Below are positions 48,355 to 59,632 of a stretch of 64,000 nt of DNA, in pieces. The position numbers and the translations under genes are program-made. This DNA is from Spisula solida (Eukaryota; Mollusca; Bivalvia; Venerida; Mactridae). The notes below the pieces were generated by a model. It did not search any database. It had not been told where the DNA came from and saw only the letters and a program-made list of their open reading frames with translations. The stretch spans positions 39,841,097-39,905,096 of the forward strand of contig OX365959.1 of NCBI GenBank assembly GCA_947247005.1, written 5' to 3'. Each line of letters opens with the position of its first letter. The stretch's first letter is position 1.

Positions 48355-48590
48355 TGCTGCACACAGCATATCGAAGGAATGCAACTGTTTAATTCTTACA
48401 ACTGAATTGATGTTACAACAATTTTGAAAATCTTTTGAATGCCTGACACCCACCACAATCATGCATACATGCAAACGAAGAGAGCATATCAAAGGAATGG
48501 AACAATTTAATGTAAGTTACAATTTTGAAAAATATTTTGAATTCCACATCCCCACCAACAAACATGCTTCTAAAGATGAAGAGTGCAAAC
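48355..48590. repeat. about 118-bp direct duplication
   Basis: agcatatcgaaggaatgcaa..caattttgaaaatcttttga-atg (48365) recurs as agcatatcaaaggaatggaa..caattttgaaaaatattttg-aat (48483). Flanking ccaccacaatcatgc and ccaccaacaaacatgc also correspond. Confidence 0.8.
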
Positions 48591-48599
48591 AGCCCCACC

Positions 48600-50145
48600 A
48601 GTAAGAACATCAAGGAGAGATTCTAACAGTGCTCGCGATGTGTTCGCGATACTATCAGCACCTCTGCAGAAAACAAGAAATCATTAAAATCGCAAATTTA
48701 TCAAAACGTTCATCTATATAATCCAAACAAGAATGTTCTTCTTTCAAAATTGCCGTCAGATTAATGAGGTTTTTCGAAAAAGTCTCTCACCCCTATCATT
48801 ACTTAACCAATGATAGATGAATTTTTCAAAACCGAATAATTGATTAGTTTTGTAACATCAAAAAGACATAATACATTCCAATCTTGTTTAAATTGATATG
48901 CAATACTAGATTACTGTTACTGTACGTGTTGCAGTTTGATCTAATTGATGTTGATCGGCAATTTACAGAAGAAGCAACATTTAAGGCTGCAGACAGTTAA
49001 CGGAGAATTGGCTGCAAATCAGCAGCACATGATAATCTGGAGGGAGAAAGACATTAGGAAGTTTGGTCAATAGACACACCCTTTGAGACAAAGCAGGGGG
49101 GGGGGGGATATAATTGCCAGCATTTAAAATTACCTACAGAAGATGGTGAAGTACATCACAACATCCAATCTGAAGATATGAACAGCCAATTAAAAGATCT
49201 ATGGAACACAGAAGAAGGATTGAGAATTGCAGCGCATGACAAAAAGCTCTGTGTATAAACAGCGCACATACAATGTGGCACCCTTAATTATGACGACACA
49301 TTTTTTAAGTGCCACAATCTCAACATCTGACAGCTCCCTATTTGCATTAAAACAATCAATATAAACTATTATAGCTCACCCCAAGTGATAATGTTTTTTT
49401 CTAGTTTCAAATAATTTATAATCCATCATTTTGATGGAACGTGTTAGGGAAAAAGATTATCAATTTAAAGTATTGAGCGTGAAGCTGCAGGAAATTGGAC
49501 CAAATCATAACCAGATAATTTTATCAGGCTTTTGAAAATTATGACAAAACTCAAGCCCTTCCCCCCGCCCTTTACAAAGAAATATTTAAAAGGTTACATA
49601 TTCTCCTAGCCCCTTTTTTAAAGAAGAATTAAAAGGTACTCTAACAATTATTTCATAGTGTATAATTCCAAATAATCAACATGCTGCACTTGCATAATAT
49701 CCTACATGAGAATATAATAACGTGATATGCTGACGCTACTGTAACATTTACGATATAACTCAGAAACTGTTCCAATCTATAGTTTTATAATATCAATACA
49801 TGCATCTATATCTGAATTTATGAATTTATATAAATATTCATAACACTGTAACCTCAAACTTAATGCGATACAAGCTAATGTAGATAAGGATATAGGATAT
49901 ATTGTAACATTTAAACGGCATATTACAATACCAGACAGACAATACAATGTACGATAGACAATAGTGGAAATGTAAAATATTCATAGGGAATTATAGATAG
50001 CATGCATACATATTCTTTATCAAAGCAATATTGTTAAAAATGCAACATCTAGAGTAGAAAATATTGCATGTTCTGTAAAAATTTCACAAAATATTGTCAA
50101 CTCAGCAAAAAGTCCAGTGGAATATATCATATAATATTTTATGTG
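48600..50145. other. unique AT-rich sequence with a G12 run
   Basis: A G homopolymer occupies about 49097-49108. No gene supported. Confidence 0.5.
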
Positions 50146-50149
50146 TTAT

Positions 50150-50486
50150 CAGGGGCGTAGCTAGAGGTATTTGAATGTGTACGCAAGAATGCTAGGGGTC
50201 CGGGGCATGCTCCCCTGAAAAATTGTGTTCGCTAGAACGCCTCTGGTGTGTTCTGTCATGTTTTTTGCATCACCTTTAACATTATTTTTACTGATAAAAC
50301 CCTGTTTGTTTGTATAAAGCTTTTTAAAAGTGTTTCTAAGAAATGGTGAAAATACGTAAGGCTTACCCCCTTAGGGCTTAGGCATCATGGCAGTTATTAT
50401 TGCATTTTTCGATCAATAATTTTTTCACTTTTTGAGAAGCATGTGTACGCAGCTGCGTATTCTGCGTACAGGTAGCTACGCGCCTG
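50150..50486. mobile_element. 337-bp MITE, hAT-like termini
   Basis: The left end caggggcgtagcta (50150-50163) and the inverted right end caggcgcgtagcta (50473-50486) match at 13 of 14 positions. gttat abuts both ends (50145-50149 and 50487-50491). The interior is non-coding but repeats tgtgtacgca at about 50176 and 50441. CAGGGGCGTAGC-type termini are frequent in hAT elements, but hAT insertions normally show 8-bp duplications, so the superfamily remains uncertain. Confidence 0.8.
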
Positions 50487-50489
50487 GTT

Positions 50490-50845
50490 ATAGTTTGTTC
50501 AAATTCAATTTAGGTTGATTATAAGTGAAACAATTAAGTTCTTCAACCTAAATTAATCACTCTCCACACCTCATCCCTGATGGCATGTTTTCCATCATCA
50601 CCAGGCTATAAGAAATGAGCTGCCGAGTTCTCGTGCCATTTTAATGCTGAAGACATTCAGTCACACCCAAACAAGGAAGTACTGGAACTATTTATGTAGT
50701 CCGCCCAATTTATCAAACTTGGAGCAAACCCACTGACCCCCCACAATGAGAATTAAGTTGACACTATTTTTATATTGCCACAGTGTGAGTTCCTCGAGAC
50801 AGTGGGTGACAATTAATAGTTACATACATCTTAAAGTACCCCTAT
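50490..50845. other. unique sequence, no gene seen
   Basis: No supported feature. Confidence 0.5.
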
Positions 50846-50849
50846 ACCA

Positions 50850-50965
50850 ATATCTTGTTCATGGTATAATTTTTACAACCTCCTAAGTTAAAGAGTTATT
50901 TTTATATTCAAATCTCGTCACAGTATCTTTTTCACAGCCTCCTAAGTTAAAGAGTTACATTATTC
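50850..50965. repeat. 59-bp direct duplication
   Basis: tatcttgttcatgg..tttacaacctcctaagttaaa-gagtta is repeated 59 bp later as tatctttttcaca-gcctcctaagttaaagag-tta. Confidence 0.85.
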
Positions 50966-50969
50966 AATT

Positions 50970-52135
50970 TATATACAATAAAACATCATTTATCACATCC
51001 GTCCATTATCACTACTTGTTTGTTCCTTTAATGTTTTGTTTTATAGTTCCTGGCTGACTGATTGGGATCTTTATTTGGTTACCACGGTTTCCATACACTA
51101 TATACAACCCACCCCCACCCACCCTTCGTCTGACATGTGCTGGAATAATGTAAGCAATCAAAACCATCAAAGCAGAAAGTTTATAGATTTTTCAGTCAGA
51201 TGATAAATTTTGGCTTTAAAACCAGACCAACCAGACACTGGGTCTGTGGATTTTAGGACCTTAACAAAATGATGAATATATAAACAATAACCTTTTCTGA
51301 TGTCCTATAATAAAATATCGAAACCAATAAAAAAGTCACACACAATTCTTAAATGTTTGCTCGAGGTGCATAAAGTTCAGATACTGTATCAGTTAAAACT
51401 TTTATAAACATGTATCGCAATATATAAATCTGTCCATGTTTTCTGGGTCTTTGTAAAAAATGTCCCGCACCAATTTTTCCCATGCCAGAAATTGTTCAGT
51501 TGTCATGTCAAAGCATAAAAAATACAGCAGAATAACAGACCACGTATGGCACTGCAGCACATATGCCCAGTAGCAGTGTGGCAGCCATCTACTTTATTGT
51601 CATTATTGTCGGAAACCTTTATTGTCAGATATCATTATAAAAAGTGCAAAATCTAACTCGGTCAGACTAGAATACTCAGGCGACGAGAACGTTCCAGAGA
51701 AGAGAACGTAAGGAGACATACAGTTTATGTCAATAATGTGATAGACAATCAAGCCATAAAAAACAATAAAGCCATAACATCTCACCGATTTATTTTTCAT
51801 TGGCCATCATCAACTCAATTACATCATCAAGCAATAATTCAAAAATCCATTAATAGAATTACCAATCCCCTATCAATTTGTCAACGTTCTGTCTATGACA
51901 GTATGCGCATGTAACAATGTTCAATGACTCAAGCCCTCAGATAGTGTACAATATTACAGACTTGTCTAATCCTACCAGCAGTTTTACAAATATCCGGCAT
52001 TCTCCTTTCAAGTTCTGAGTCAGTGAAGTGAACAATTTCTCAGAATCGAACAATTTACAAGGATTCCTTGACCATATTGCATTATTTAGGTTTCAGATTT
52101 TTGTCACTGAAATAATTATTTCATCAGTTACACCA
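50970..52135. other. unique sequence, no gene seen
   Basis: A C-rich run lies at about 51108-51125. A heat-shock-element-like gaacgttccagag lies at 51687-51699. No gene supported. Confidence 0.5.
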
Positions 52136-52139
52136 TCAA

Positions 52140-52375
52140 GGTGGCAATGACCTTCTAGTTCAGTTGGCACTGTCAACGCCTGACACAGTATTCAAAACTG
52201 CGGCACAGCATTTGCATCATCCATATTGCCATGACCTTTCTGCTGTCCTTGTGCAATGTTGCAATGACATTCTAGCCCAGTTGGCACATCAATGCCATGC
52301 ACATAGCGCTCAAAAATGCCAACTCAAGAATGCCAACTCACAACATTTACCTCATCTTGGACAGTCATAGTTTTT
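52140..52375. repeat. 117-bp direct duplication
   Basis: gcaatgaccttctagttcag then ttggcactgtcaacgcc (52144) recurs as gcaatgacattctagcccag then ttggcacatcaatgcc (52261). A short tandem tcaagaatgccaac follows. Confidence 0.8.
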
Positions 52376-52379
52376 CAGA

Positions 52380-52845
52380 TGTCCTTATGTTTTTCATATT
52401 CGACGACCATATAAATCATGTATGTCCATTAAAGCTATAATTAGGCTCCTATATAACCATTGTCTTTGAACAGTAACATGCATAAACTGCACACCCATCA
52501 TAACTGGCATGACATATGTAATCTAAATACATGTGGTACCATGTGTCAGAATCATTTACTAGGGACAAAACAGAGACATTGGGGACCACATGGGAGACAA
52601 AAACAAAGACAAGTTATGACACCAAATCTAATGCTCTGGTTGGCATGGATACATGTGGAGCCATGTTTCCTCCATGCTCAAGAAAAAAAAACATCCCAAA
52701 ATCCACCATTAATGAAATACATATACTTAGTAGCAGACAGTGATGCAATAAACACTTAATGTGCTTAAAGTATTACATGACACAATTATCCAGCTTTAAT
52801 AAGTTCCCCTTTTCACTTCCTGACACAACAACCATATACTTCCCA
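52380..52845. other. unique sequence, no gene seen
   Basis: Two overlapping short plus-strand frames (52460-52759, 52531-52743) are not protein-like. Confidence 0.5.
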
Positions 52846-52847
52846 AA

Positions 52848-52968
52848 TAGTGAGTTCTCATTGGTCAATATTAACACACCTTCAAGAATAGTGAGTTCTC
52901 ATTGGTCAATATTGACACATTTTCAAGAAACATGGATTCTCATTGGTCTATATTGACACACCTTCCCA
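52848..52968. repeat. 41-bp minisatellite with CCAAT-type boxes, 3 copies
   Basis: tagtgagttctcattggtca then atattaacacaccttcaaga occurs three times; ATTGG lies at 52860, 52901 and 52942, all 41 bp apart. Confidence 0.93.
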
Positions 52969-52969
52969 A

Positions 52970-53270
52970 AACATATCCAAAAATCTTGATCTCTTTATCA
53001 GTTATATCATCAGAGAGTTTAACAAGTGGTACTTAAACTACACATTTACTGGTTCCAGTGTCTGGTAACATGTCAAATATAAGTCATGTTGTTGCAATGA
53101 ATGTGTCAAAAATCTCGCATAAAATGCTAAACAACAGCAGATTGGATGGAGAGTTTACTTGTTAGTTGCTGCAAAAATAGCAAGAAGCAAGCCTCTGTTT
53201 CTTGTCTTATTAACAATGCTGATTCAGATTGACATAATAGTAAAGTTTTTGGCCTGTCAGAAATATGTAA
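52970..53270. other. unique AT-rich sequence, no gene seen
   Basis: No supported feature. Confidence 0.5.
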
Positions 53271-53273
53271 TGG

Positions 53274-53678
53274 TAAGGCCAGAGTTCTTTTATTTTTCGT
53301 TACTCAGACCCTCCTGCCCAATTTTTTGGCATTTTCAAAAAAAAATAATTGAAAACTGGAAAAAAACAACATTGCATATAATGTTTTGATGATAAATGGA
53401 CCTGAGCCTTGTATTATTATTTCATTATTTTGTTAATAATAAGTTTATTATATTAGTGTTTCACTGCAGTGTACTAGTCTTAAGATAAATTGGCTGTTTT
53501 CTTGAAAACTAACACTGTTGTTGAGTGTTGATTGCTTTAAATCGGACCATCATTGACTATTCTACCACCAACAGCTTGTTGAAGATTTTGGGAGTTTTTA
53601 TTTTTATTTTTTCCCTCCTCCTGTGGACTTTTTTTTAAAAATGTCTGAGTAACAAAAAATTAAAAAACTCTGGCCTTA
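53274..53678. mobile_element. 405-bp MITE with about 35-bp terminal inverted repeats
   Basis: taaggccagagttcttttat then ttttcgttactcaga (53274-53308) is mirrored at 53644-53678 (tctgagtaacaaaaaattaa then aaaactctggcctta) with about four differences. The outermost taa/tta could be part of the repeat or an imperfect 3-bp target duplication, as in Harbinger-type elements. The interior is AT-rich and non-coding; a 76-codon frame crosses the left end by chance. Confidence 0.85.
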
Positions 53679-53679
53679 G

Positions 53680-54700
53680 TCTGGTATGAACAATTGCTGC
53701 ATGCCGGGAGAGGGGCCCCTGGGGGTGATGACATAATAAATTACATTTTTTACCTCCAAAGTTATACAAGACTTAGAGGAGCTATAATAGATTGAACACC
53801 AAAGTTAAAAGTCATGCAACCATTTTGCCTTTGTAGTAGTTTACATGAGTTTACATGTTTTTAAGATGGCTGCACAGTTTGCAAGAGCATTGCAATTCCT
53901 GAACATGTGTAGTTGCATACAATGTCACAATACACAATATACACCATGGAGTTCCAAAGCATCAAGTGCTGATTGGTTGAACAAAACCTGATGGCATAAT
54001 TGGCAAAGGTTGTCAATTATATCAGAAAACATATTTTTCACATAACAAGTAGAGACAAATAACAATAACAACTTAAGTTATTACAGAGTTTTTACATTTA
54101 ATGATAGCACTCTGAAGTATCAATAACAATTTCAGTTATTACAGAATTAACCATACCAAGTACAAAAACATGCCAGTTATTGGAATCAAATTTATGATGA
54201 TGGAACTCTATAGGACATCGTAATCCTGTCAAAGCAGACCCCTACAGGTTAATTGAGGTTTTCCATATATTGTTGGCACCTTAACAATTGGAATGCAACA
54301 TCGTCACAATACAAAGCGCAAACTTCCTGCCAAGATTCACGTTGCAAATCACTTGCTTATATCGTAATAGTCTGAGTAATATTAGATATAAGTCTCATAG
54401 ATCATTTAAACCTATCAGATTCTGTAGTAATAATATGAAATAGTACAGATATGTCGTTAGACATTTTTATAGGAGGCTCTTGTAGCTTACTGCCAGGGTA
54501 TGCCAGAAAAATTGGTCATAAAGTCATATAAATCATCAACAAGAGCAGGAAAAATTGAAAACCCTGAAATACTTGGAAATACTTGTATTGTTGGACTAAG
54601 AAATGAATTGTGTGAATGTTGCCATGATGGCCCGGATCCAACTAACAGTTACCAGTGTTGCCAACACGATATATTTTGACAGAATCTGACAGAGATATGT
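53680..54700. other. unique sequence with one about 60-bp duplication
   Basis: caataacaacttaagttatt then acagagtt (about 54062) recurs as caataacaatttcagttatt then acagaatt (about 54122). A GC-rich gagaggggcccctgggggtg word lies at about 53708. No gene. Confidence 0.55.
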
Positions 54701-54707
54701 AGAGCAA

Positions 54708-54935
54708 ATCGTCGACGTGACCACCAAGTTTAGTATTGTCTACCACCAATACATCGTCTATGTGACCACCAAGTTCAGTATTGTCTACCACCAATACATC
54801 GTCTATGTGACCACCAAGTTCAGTATTGTCTACCACCAATACATCGTCTATGTGACCACCAAGTTCAGTATTGTCTACCACCAATACATCGTCTATGTGA
54901 CCACCAAGTTCAGTATTGTCTACCACCAATACATC
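54708..54935. repeat. 45-bp minisatellite, 5 near-identical copies
   Basis: Units run atcgtctatgtgaccaccaa, gttcagtattgtctaccacc, aatac. Only the first copy differs (gtcgacgtg, gtttag). Such homogeneity implies recent expansion. Open frames exist on both strands (110 codons minus, 73 plus) only because 45 is a multiple of three. Confidence 0.97.
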
Positions 54936-54939
54936 TAGT

Positions 54940-55500
54940 ACCATTTCGGAACAAAACTTGGGGGAAACCCCCAAGTAAAAATGAGCTAATTCTGCTAAAA
55001 TTGGTAGTCATTCCACATGCCATGGTCTCTAGACTTGGAATTTCAAATTTCTGATAAAAGAATGGTAGACAATATTTAATATTATAACCTATAAGCATCT
55101 TAAGCTTAAACCCACAAGTTTTGTTGCCATTGGTCAGATCTTTTAATGTCATCCTCCAAGACCACTTATAAAGATTTGACCAAAGGTTTTTTGAAAGAGC
55201 TAAAAGATGTGAATTAAAATGGCAGCAATTTGAACAGTACAAGTGATGGTTTTGTCAGGTTTCCAGTTAGCACTCTTGCAATGTGTTTACAACACTTAAA
55301 ACAACTTTGTTCAAAACTTGCTATGTAATCATTACACAGCATCAGAAATCCAGTAGCTTTTCTTGACATTTCTTTTACAGTTTTGATAATTTTCATTCAT
55401 TCCGATCAAACTAATAGTTTTAACAAGCCATATTCCTTTATCAAGATTACCCTGTCTTGCAAACATCAAATAAACTAACGACATGCCTCCCAAATTCAGC
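54940..55500. other. unique sequence, no gene seen
   Basis: No supported feature; two minus-strand frames (54910-55242, 55214-55396) have no recognisable domain. Confidence 0.45.
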
Positions 55501-55508
55501 AAATTTCA

Positions 55509-55579
55509 AGGGTTGTCTGCAAGACGGTAGTAACCGCTTATTGTTTAAGAGCAAGTACTTCAGTCTTGCAGGCAACCCT
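55509..55579 (+). ncRNA. 71-nt hairpin, pre-miRNA-like candidate
   Basis: agggttgtctgcaagac (55509-55525) pairs with gtcttgcaggcaaccct (55563-55579) at 16 of 17 positions, the odd one being a G:U pair. Inside, tagta can pair with tactt-type bases near 55555, and cgctta with taag(a)gc around an apical ttgtt. Thus most of the 71 nt is paired. Flanking aattt/gcaaat bases may extend the stem. It lies in repeat-free, less AT-rich sequence. No known miRNA recognised; a small fold-back element is the alternative. Confidence 0.35.
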
Positions 55580-55584
55580 CGCAA

Positions 55585-56500
55585 ATGCTTCATCTACCAA
55601 ATTACTTGGAATAATTTTCGACTAATTCCTCGGCATCTCCTCATGTTTTGGATGAATTTGATCCAATGGAGATCTAACACAAATATTAATAAGACAATGT
55701 TCCTAACTCTCATCTCACACACAATGTTTTAATTGATGCCATATTTCCATTAATTGCTAGAGTGAAATTAACTGGTGTAATAAAGCTAGGAATGAAGGGA
55801 TTATCTTCAGATTTGTTAATAAGAAAGAACCTAATTAGTATAAGATTTCAAATTAAAGATTTTATGGATGCTAATGGGGTATTAGAATAACAAGATACAT
55901 TAATATCTGCATGTTTGGAGAGCCAAAGTAAATTGAATCTGCATTATAAACAGCTCACAATCATCATTAAATGCAACCACAACGAGTTTTATACAATTTT
56001 GTAGCCATTTAGTAAATATGTTACATATAATTCAACAGATTCATCAACATTTTAACGTTTTTTAACGACCCTTGTCTCGTTTAGTTTTAATTGAAAATTT
56101 GTTATTTTTGAAAGTTTTGACATGTTGACGTTGGTGCATACTGTTATGGCATACCTTAATCAGCAACATATATACCAACACATATGCAATACAGAGGATA
56201 TATATTTAATATTCACATGATTTTGAAGGCAACTAAAGCATTCATTATTTTCATTACAAATTAGTTGAGCCATTGCCACATTTCATAATTTGTATTTTTA
56301 TAAGGAAGCTTTAAACTCATAAAAATTCTTCAAAAAATATTTTTAAAAACTTCCCAGCTGGGAAACAGACCGATTCATTTATCTGCAATCAGTGCTATAG
56401 TTATTGTGCTCTTTTATTATTTAAAGCTCATATACTCCATTTAATTTTGTAAATTTTGGTAAAATATAATTTTGGTGGGTTTTAATTTCATAAATTACAA
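55585..56500. other. unique AT-rich sequence, homeodomain-like words
   Basis: 55730-55960 has many attaatt, ctaattag and taataag words. No gene or repeat supported. Confidence 0.4.
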
Positions 56501-56503
56501 CAA

Positions 56504-57598
56504 GAGGGCCCAAAGGGCCCTAGGTCGCTCACCTGTCGGACTTGACCTAGATTTTGTAGAGATGATCATTGTGACCAAGTTTCATACAGATAAGGCCAAT
56601 ATTTTGACCTCTAGTGACTACACAAAGTTTTTCTATTATTTGACATTGTGACCTAGTTTTTGATCCCAGATGACCCAATATCGAACTTGACCTAGATTTT
56701 GTTGAGATGACCATTGTGACCAAGTTTCATAAAGATTGAGTCAAAATTGTGACCTCTAGTGACTACACAAGGTTTTTCTATGATTTGACCTAGTGACCTA
56801 GTTTTTGACCCCAGATGACCCCATATCAAACTTGGCCTAGATTTTGTTGAGATGATCATTGTGACCAAGTTTCATAAAGATCAGACCAAAATTGTGACCT
56901 CTAGTGACTACACAAGGTTTTTCTATGATTTGACCTTGTGACCTAGTTTTTAACCCCATATGACCCAATATCGACCTTGACCTAGATTTTGTCGAGATGA
57001 TCATTGTGACAAAGTTTCATTAAGATTAAGTCAAAATTGTGACCTCTAGTGACTACACAAGGTTTTTCTATGATTTGACCTTGTGACCTAGTTTTTGACC
57101 CGGGATGACCCAATATCGAACTTGACCTAGATTTTGTCGAGATGATCATTGTGACCAAGTTTCATAAAGATTAAGTCAAAATTGTGACCTCTAGTGACTA
57201 CACAAGGTTTTTCTATGATTTGACCTAGTGACCTAGTTTTTGACCCCAGATAACCCAATATCGAACTTGACCTAGATTTTGTTGAGATGATCATTGTGAC
57301 CAAGTTTCATAAAGATTAAGTCAAAATTGTGACCTCTAGTGACTACACAAGGTTTTTCTATCATTTGACCTAGTGACCTAGTTTTTGACCCCAGATGACC
57401 CCATATCAAACTTGGCCTAGATTTTGTTGAGATGATCATTGTGACCAAGTTTCATAAAGATTAGGCTAAAATTGTGACCTCTAGTGTCTACACAAGCCAA
57501 TTGTTGACGGACGGACGGACGGACGGACGACGGACGGACGACGGACGAAGAGTGATCACAAAAGCTCACTCTGTCACTTTGTGACAGGTGAGCTAAAA
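56504..57598 (+). mobile_element. pearl/HINE-like (Helentron-associated) element with 145-bp core
   Basis: The 5' part has a self-complementary gagggcccaaagggccct and then the subterminal gctcacctgtc (56527-56537). The core is six units whose tgacc(t/a)..tgacct words start at 56641, 56786, 56931, 57076, 57221 and 57366, exactly 145 bp apart. A GGAC/ACGG microsatellite follows (57507-57547). The 3' end is a hairpin: agctcactctgtcac / gtgacaggtgagct (57564-57594), whose right arm contains the inverted partner gacaggtgagc (57583-57593). ctaa follows directly, compatible with the CTRR end of Helitron-type elements. No transposase is encoded, so it is non-autonomous. Confidence 0.85.
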
Positions 57599-57604
57599 AC
57601 AGGG

Positions 57605-58545
57605 AAGGTGAAATCTTTGCTCTAAATTTGGAAGGTCGATTATTTGTTGGGATTAGATTTTGATTTTCAAAAGTTTAACCAACCCATGAAAATTAATAAT
57701 TTTACAGTATTCACAAATTATTGCAATTTTACTGAAATCACCAAATCTAACGGACATCCATGATTTACGGCGCAATAAATCTATAATTTCATTCTTACTT
57801 TGTTATTTAAGAAAACAATACAAATACACAGGCACTGCGTGATATTGATTTGTATTTAAACACAATTCTGTATTAATGAAGCAAATTGTATCAACATCAA
57901 ACAGACTGTCCATTCTAATAAATGTGAGTGTTCACAGTGCTTTGATTTTGTGTTTGCCAGCGGGTATAACTACCCCGTTAAAAGCTTTTATGACTAGAAA
58001 AACGTGTAAAACAATTATTTAGGAGTATAACAATTATCTTCATCAAATTGTCACATGAATGGTATCATTATTTCAGGAAAATATCCGTGAAAATTGAGAC
58101 ATCCCCTGGGTTGGGTGTTATTATCGTAAAATCAATTATCAATAAGGCAGGTATGGAGGAGAGGGTAAACATTGCGACACCAGATATCACCTCCATTACT
58201 GTATATTTATTGAAGAACTTGTGTCATGCAATTTCAATAGTTCTAAACTGAGAATTCAATTTACTTCGCTCCTGTATCTTCAGACTGACAAATAAAGTAT
58301 ACGACTGGTTGGTGTACTGATCCCTCATAATATCTATTTGAAATACTGTTGTCAGGGAAACATAAGCAAAGAAGCCACAAAAGAAAGGAGAATCGAAACA
58401 GCATAATAGAGTATGAAACTGTTATATAGCACAGAGAATTTGTCATGATCCTGACCTTTATGCATGAACTGTTATACCACATAATTCAAAATCAAGACAA
58501 TATCATTGTTTATACTCTACTACCAATATCACAGTAGCCGCTCAA
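57605..58545. other. unique AT-rich sequence, no gene seen
   Basis: No supported feature. Confidence 0.5.
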
Positions 58546-58552
58546 ACCCATC

Positions 58553-58672
58553 ATTCCAGCCCCACAGGAGTTAGTAATACACCCTGCCAATCTCACAGGA
58601 GTAGGTAATACACTCGCCAGTCTCACAGGAGTATGTAATACACTCGCCAGTCTCACAGGAGTATGTAATACA
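58553..58672. repeat. 30-bp minisatellite, 4 copies
   Basis: cagtctcacaggagtatgta then atacactcgc repeats; the first copies differ (ccccacaggagttagtaata, caatctcacaggagtaggta). A minus-strand frame across it is an artefact. Confidence 0.93.
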
Positions 58673-58679
58673 CCACAAA

Positions 58680-59628
58680 CATCGGTATTGCGGTAAAACA
58701 AATCAAAGAAAATCATTTTCTTGCGAATATCTGCATTAACATCAGATGCTAATATCCAAGCTTCCGAGAAAATAACACCGATCGCTGTTCAGCACATTAC
58801 GTTAGTTTTTTTAGTCCCATGATGCAACACAATGAGGCTTTCTCGGAATAGAATATTACTGTTAGGTGAATTAAATCATAGTTTTCTTGATATGTGCAGA
58901 CAATAAAAAATGTTTCTGACGATTGAGATGATATAATATGACTTGTGAACAAACAGAAGGGTTTTTACTGCTTCATGATAAATTTATAGAAAACATACTA
59001 AATTGTTCAGTTAGCAAGACACGTCTTGTTATCATATCTAAATTAAGCATAATAAATGGTAGACTTGAAGCCGGCTTCATCTTCCATTCAGACACCAAAC
59101 TGTAATGATTATGCAAAAATTTTAAGGCATATTGATAGATTTTTTTTAATATATGTCGAAATATGTTCAATTAAACCCTTTGAGCAATCAAGATGTATCA
59201 TTGTGACCATCAGACAACCTCCATATTTTTTTTGTGTTAACACACGATTAATTATTATACGCCCCTCAAGAGATTTTTTTTTTCAAATTTCAAAACACTT
59301 AATCAAGTTGAACAATTTGGTGAAAGTGATCATAAATCAATTCTGGTTTAAATTATAGACAAACATACCATCAATCCAAATCAAGAACTGAGGTATCATT
59401 TTTTTGGAAAATATAATATAAATTCCACCCCTTTTCCCTTTTTTATGATACAGTTATGGTTGATAATAATATAGCAATCAATTAATAATGGTCTTAATTA
59501 ATATCATCTAGTGCAAGATTTATTACAGTTCCACAAGTTCGTGCCAACATCTCGAGCAATGAAAGTGAATATTGCACACATACCCCAGGTACCCCCCACC
59601 CCCAAGTAACCATCAATGGGAAAATTAC
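58680..59628. other. unique AT-rich sequence, no gene seen
   Basis: No supported feature. Confidence 0.5.
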
Positions 59629-59632
59629 AAGT

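Noticed and set aside
51687..51710. Heat-shock-element-like gaacgttccagag
   Set aside because: One imperfect trimer in 64 kb is expected by chance; no promoter nearby.
54642..54974. 110-codon minus frame and 73-codon plus frame over the same bases
   Set aside because: The 45-bp array leaves frames open on both strands, which is a mark of repeats, not genes.
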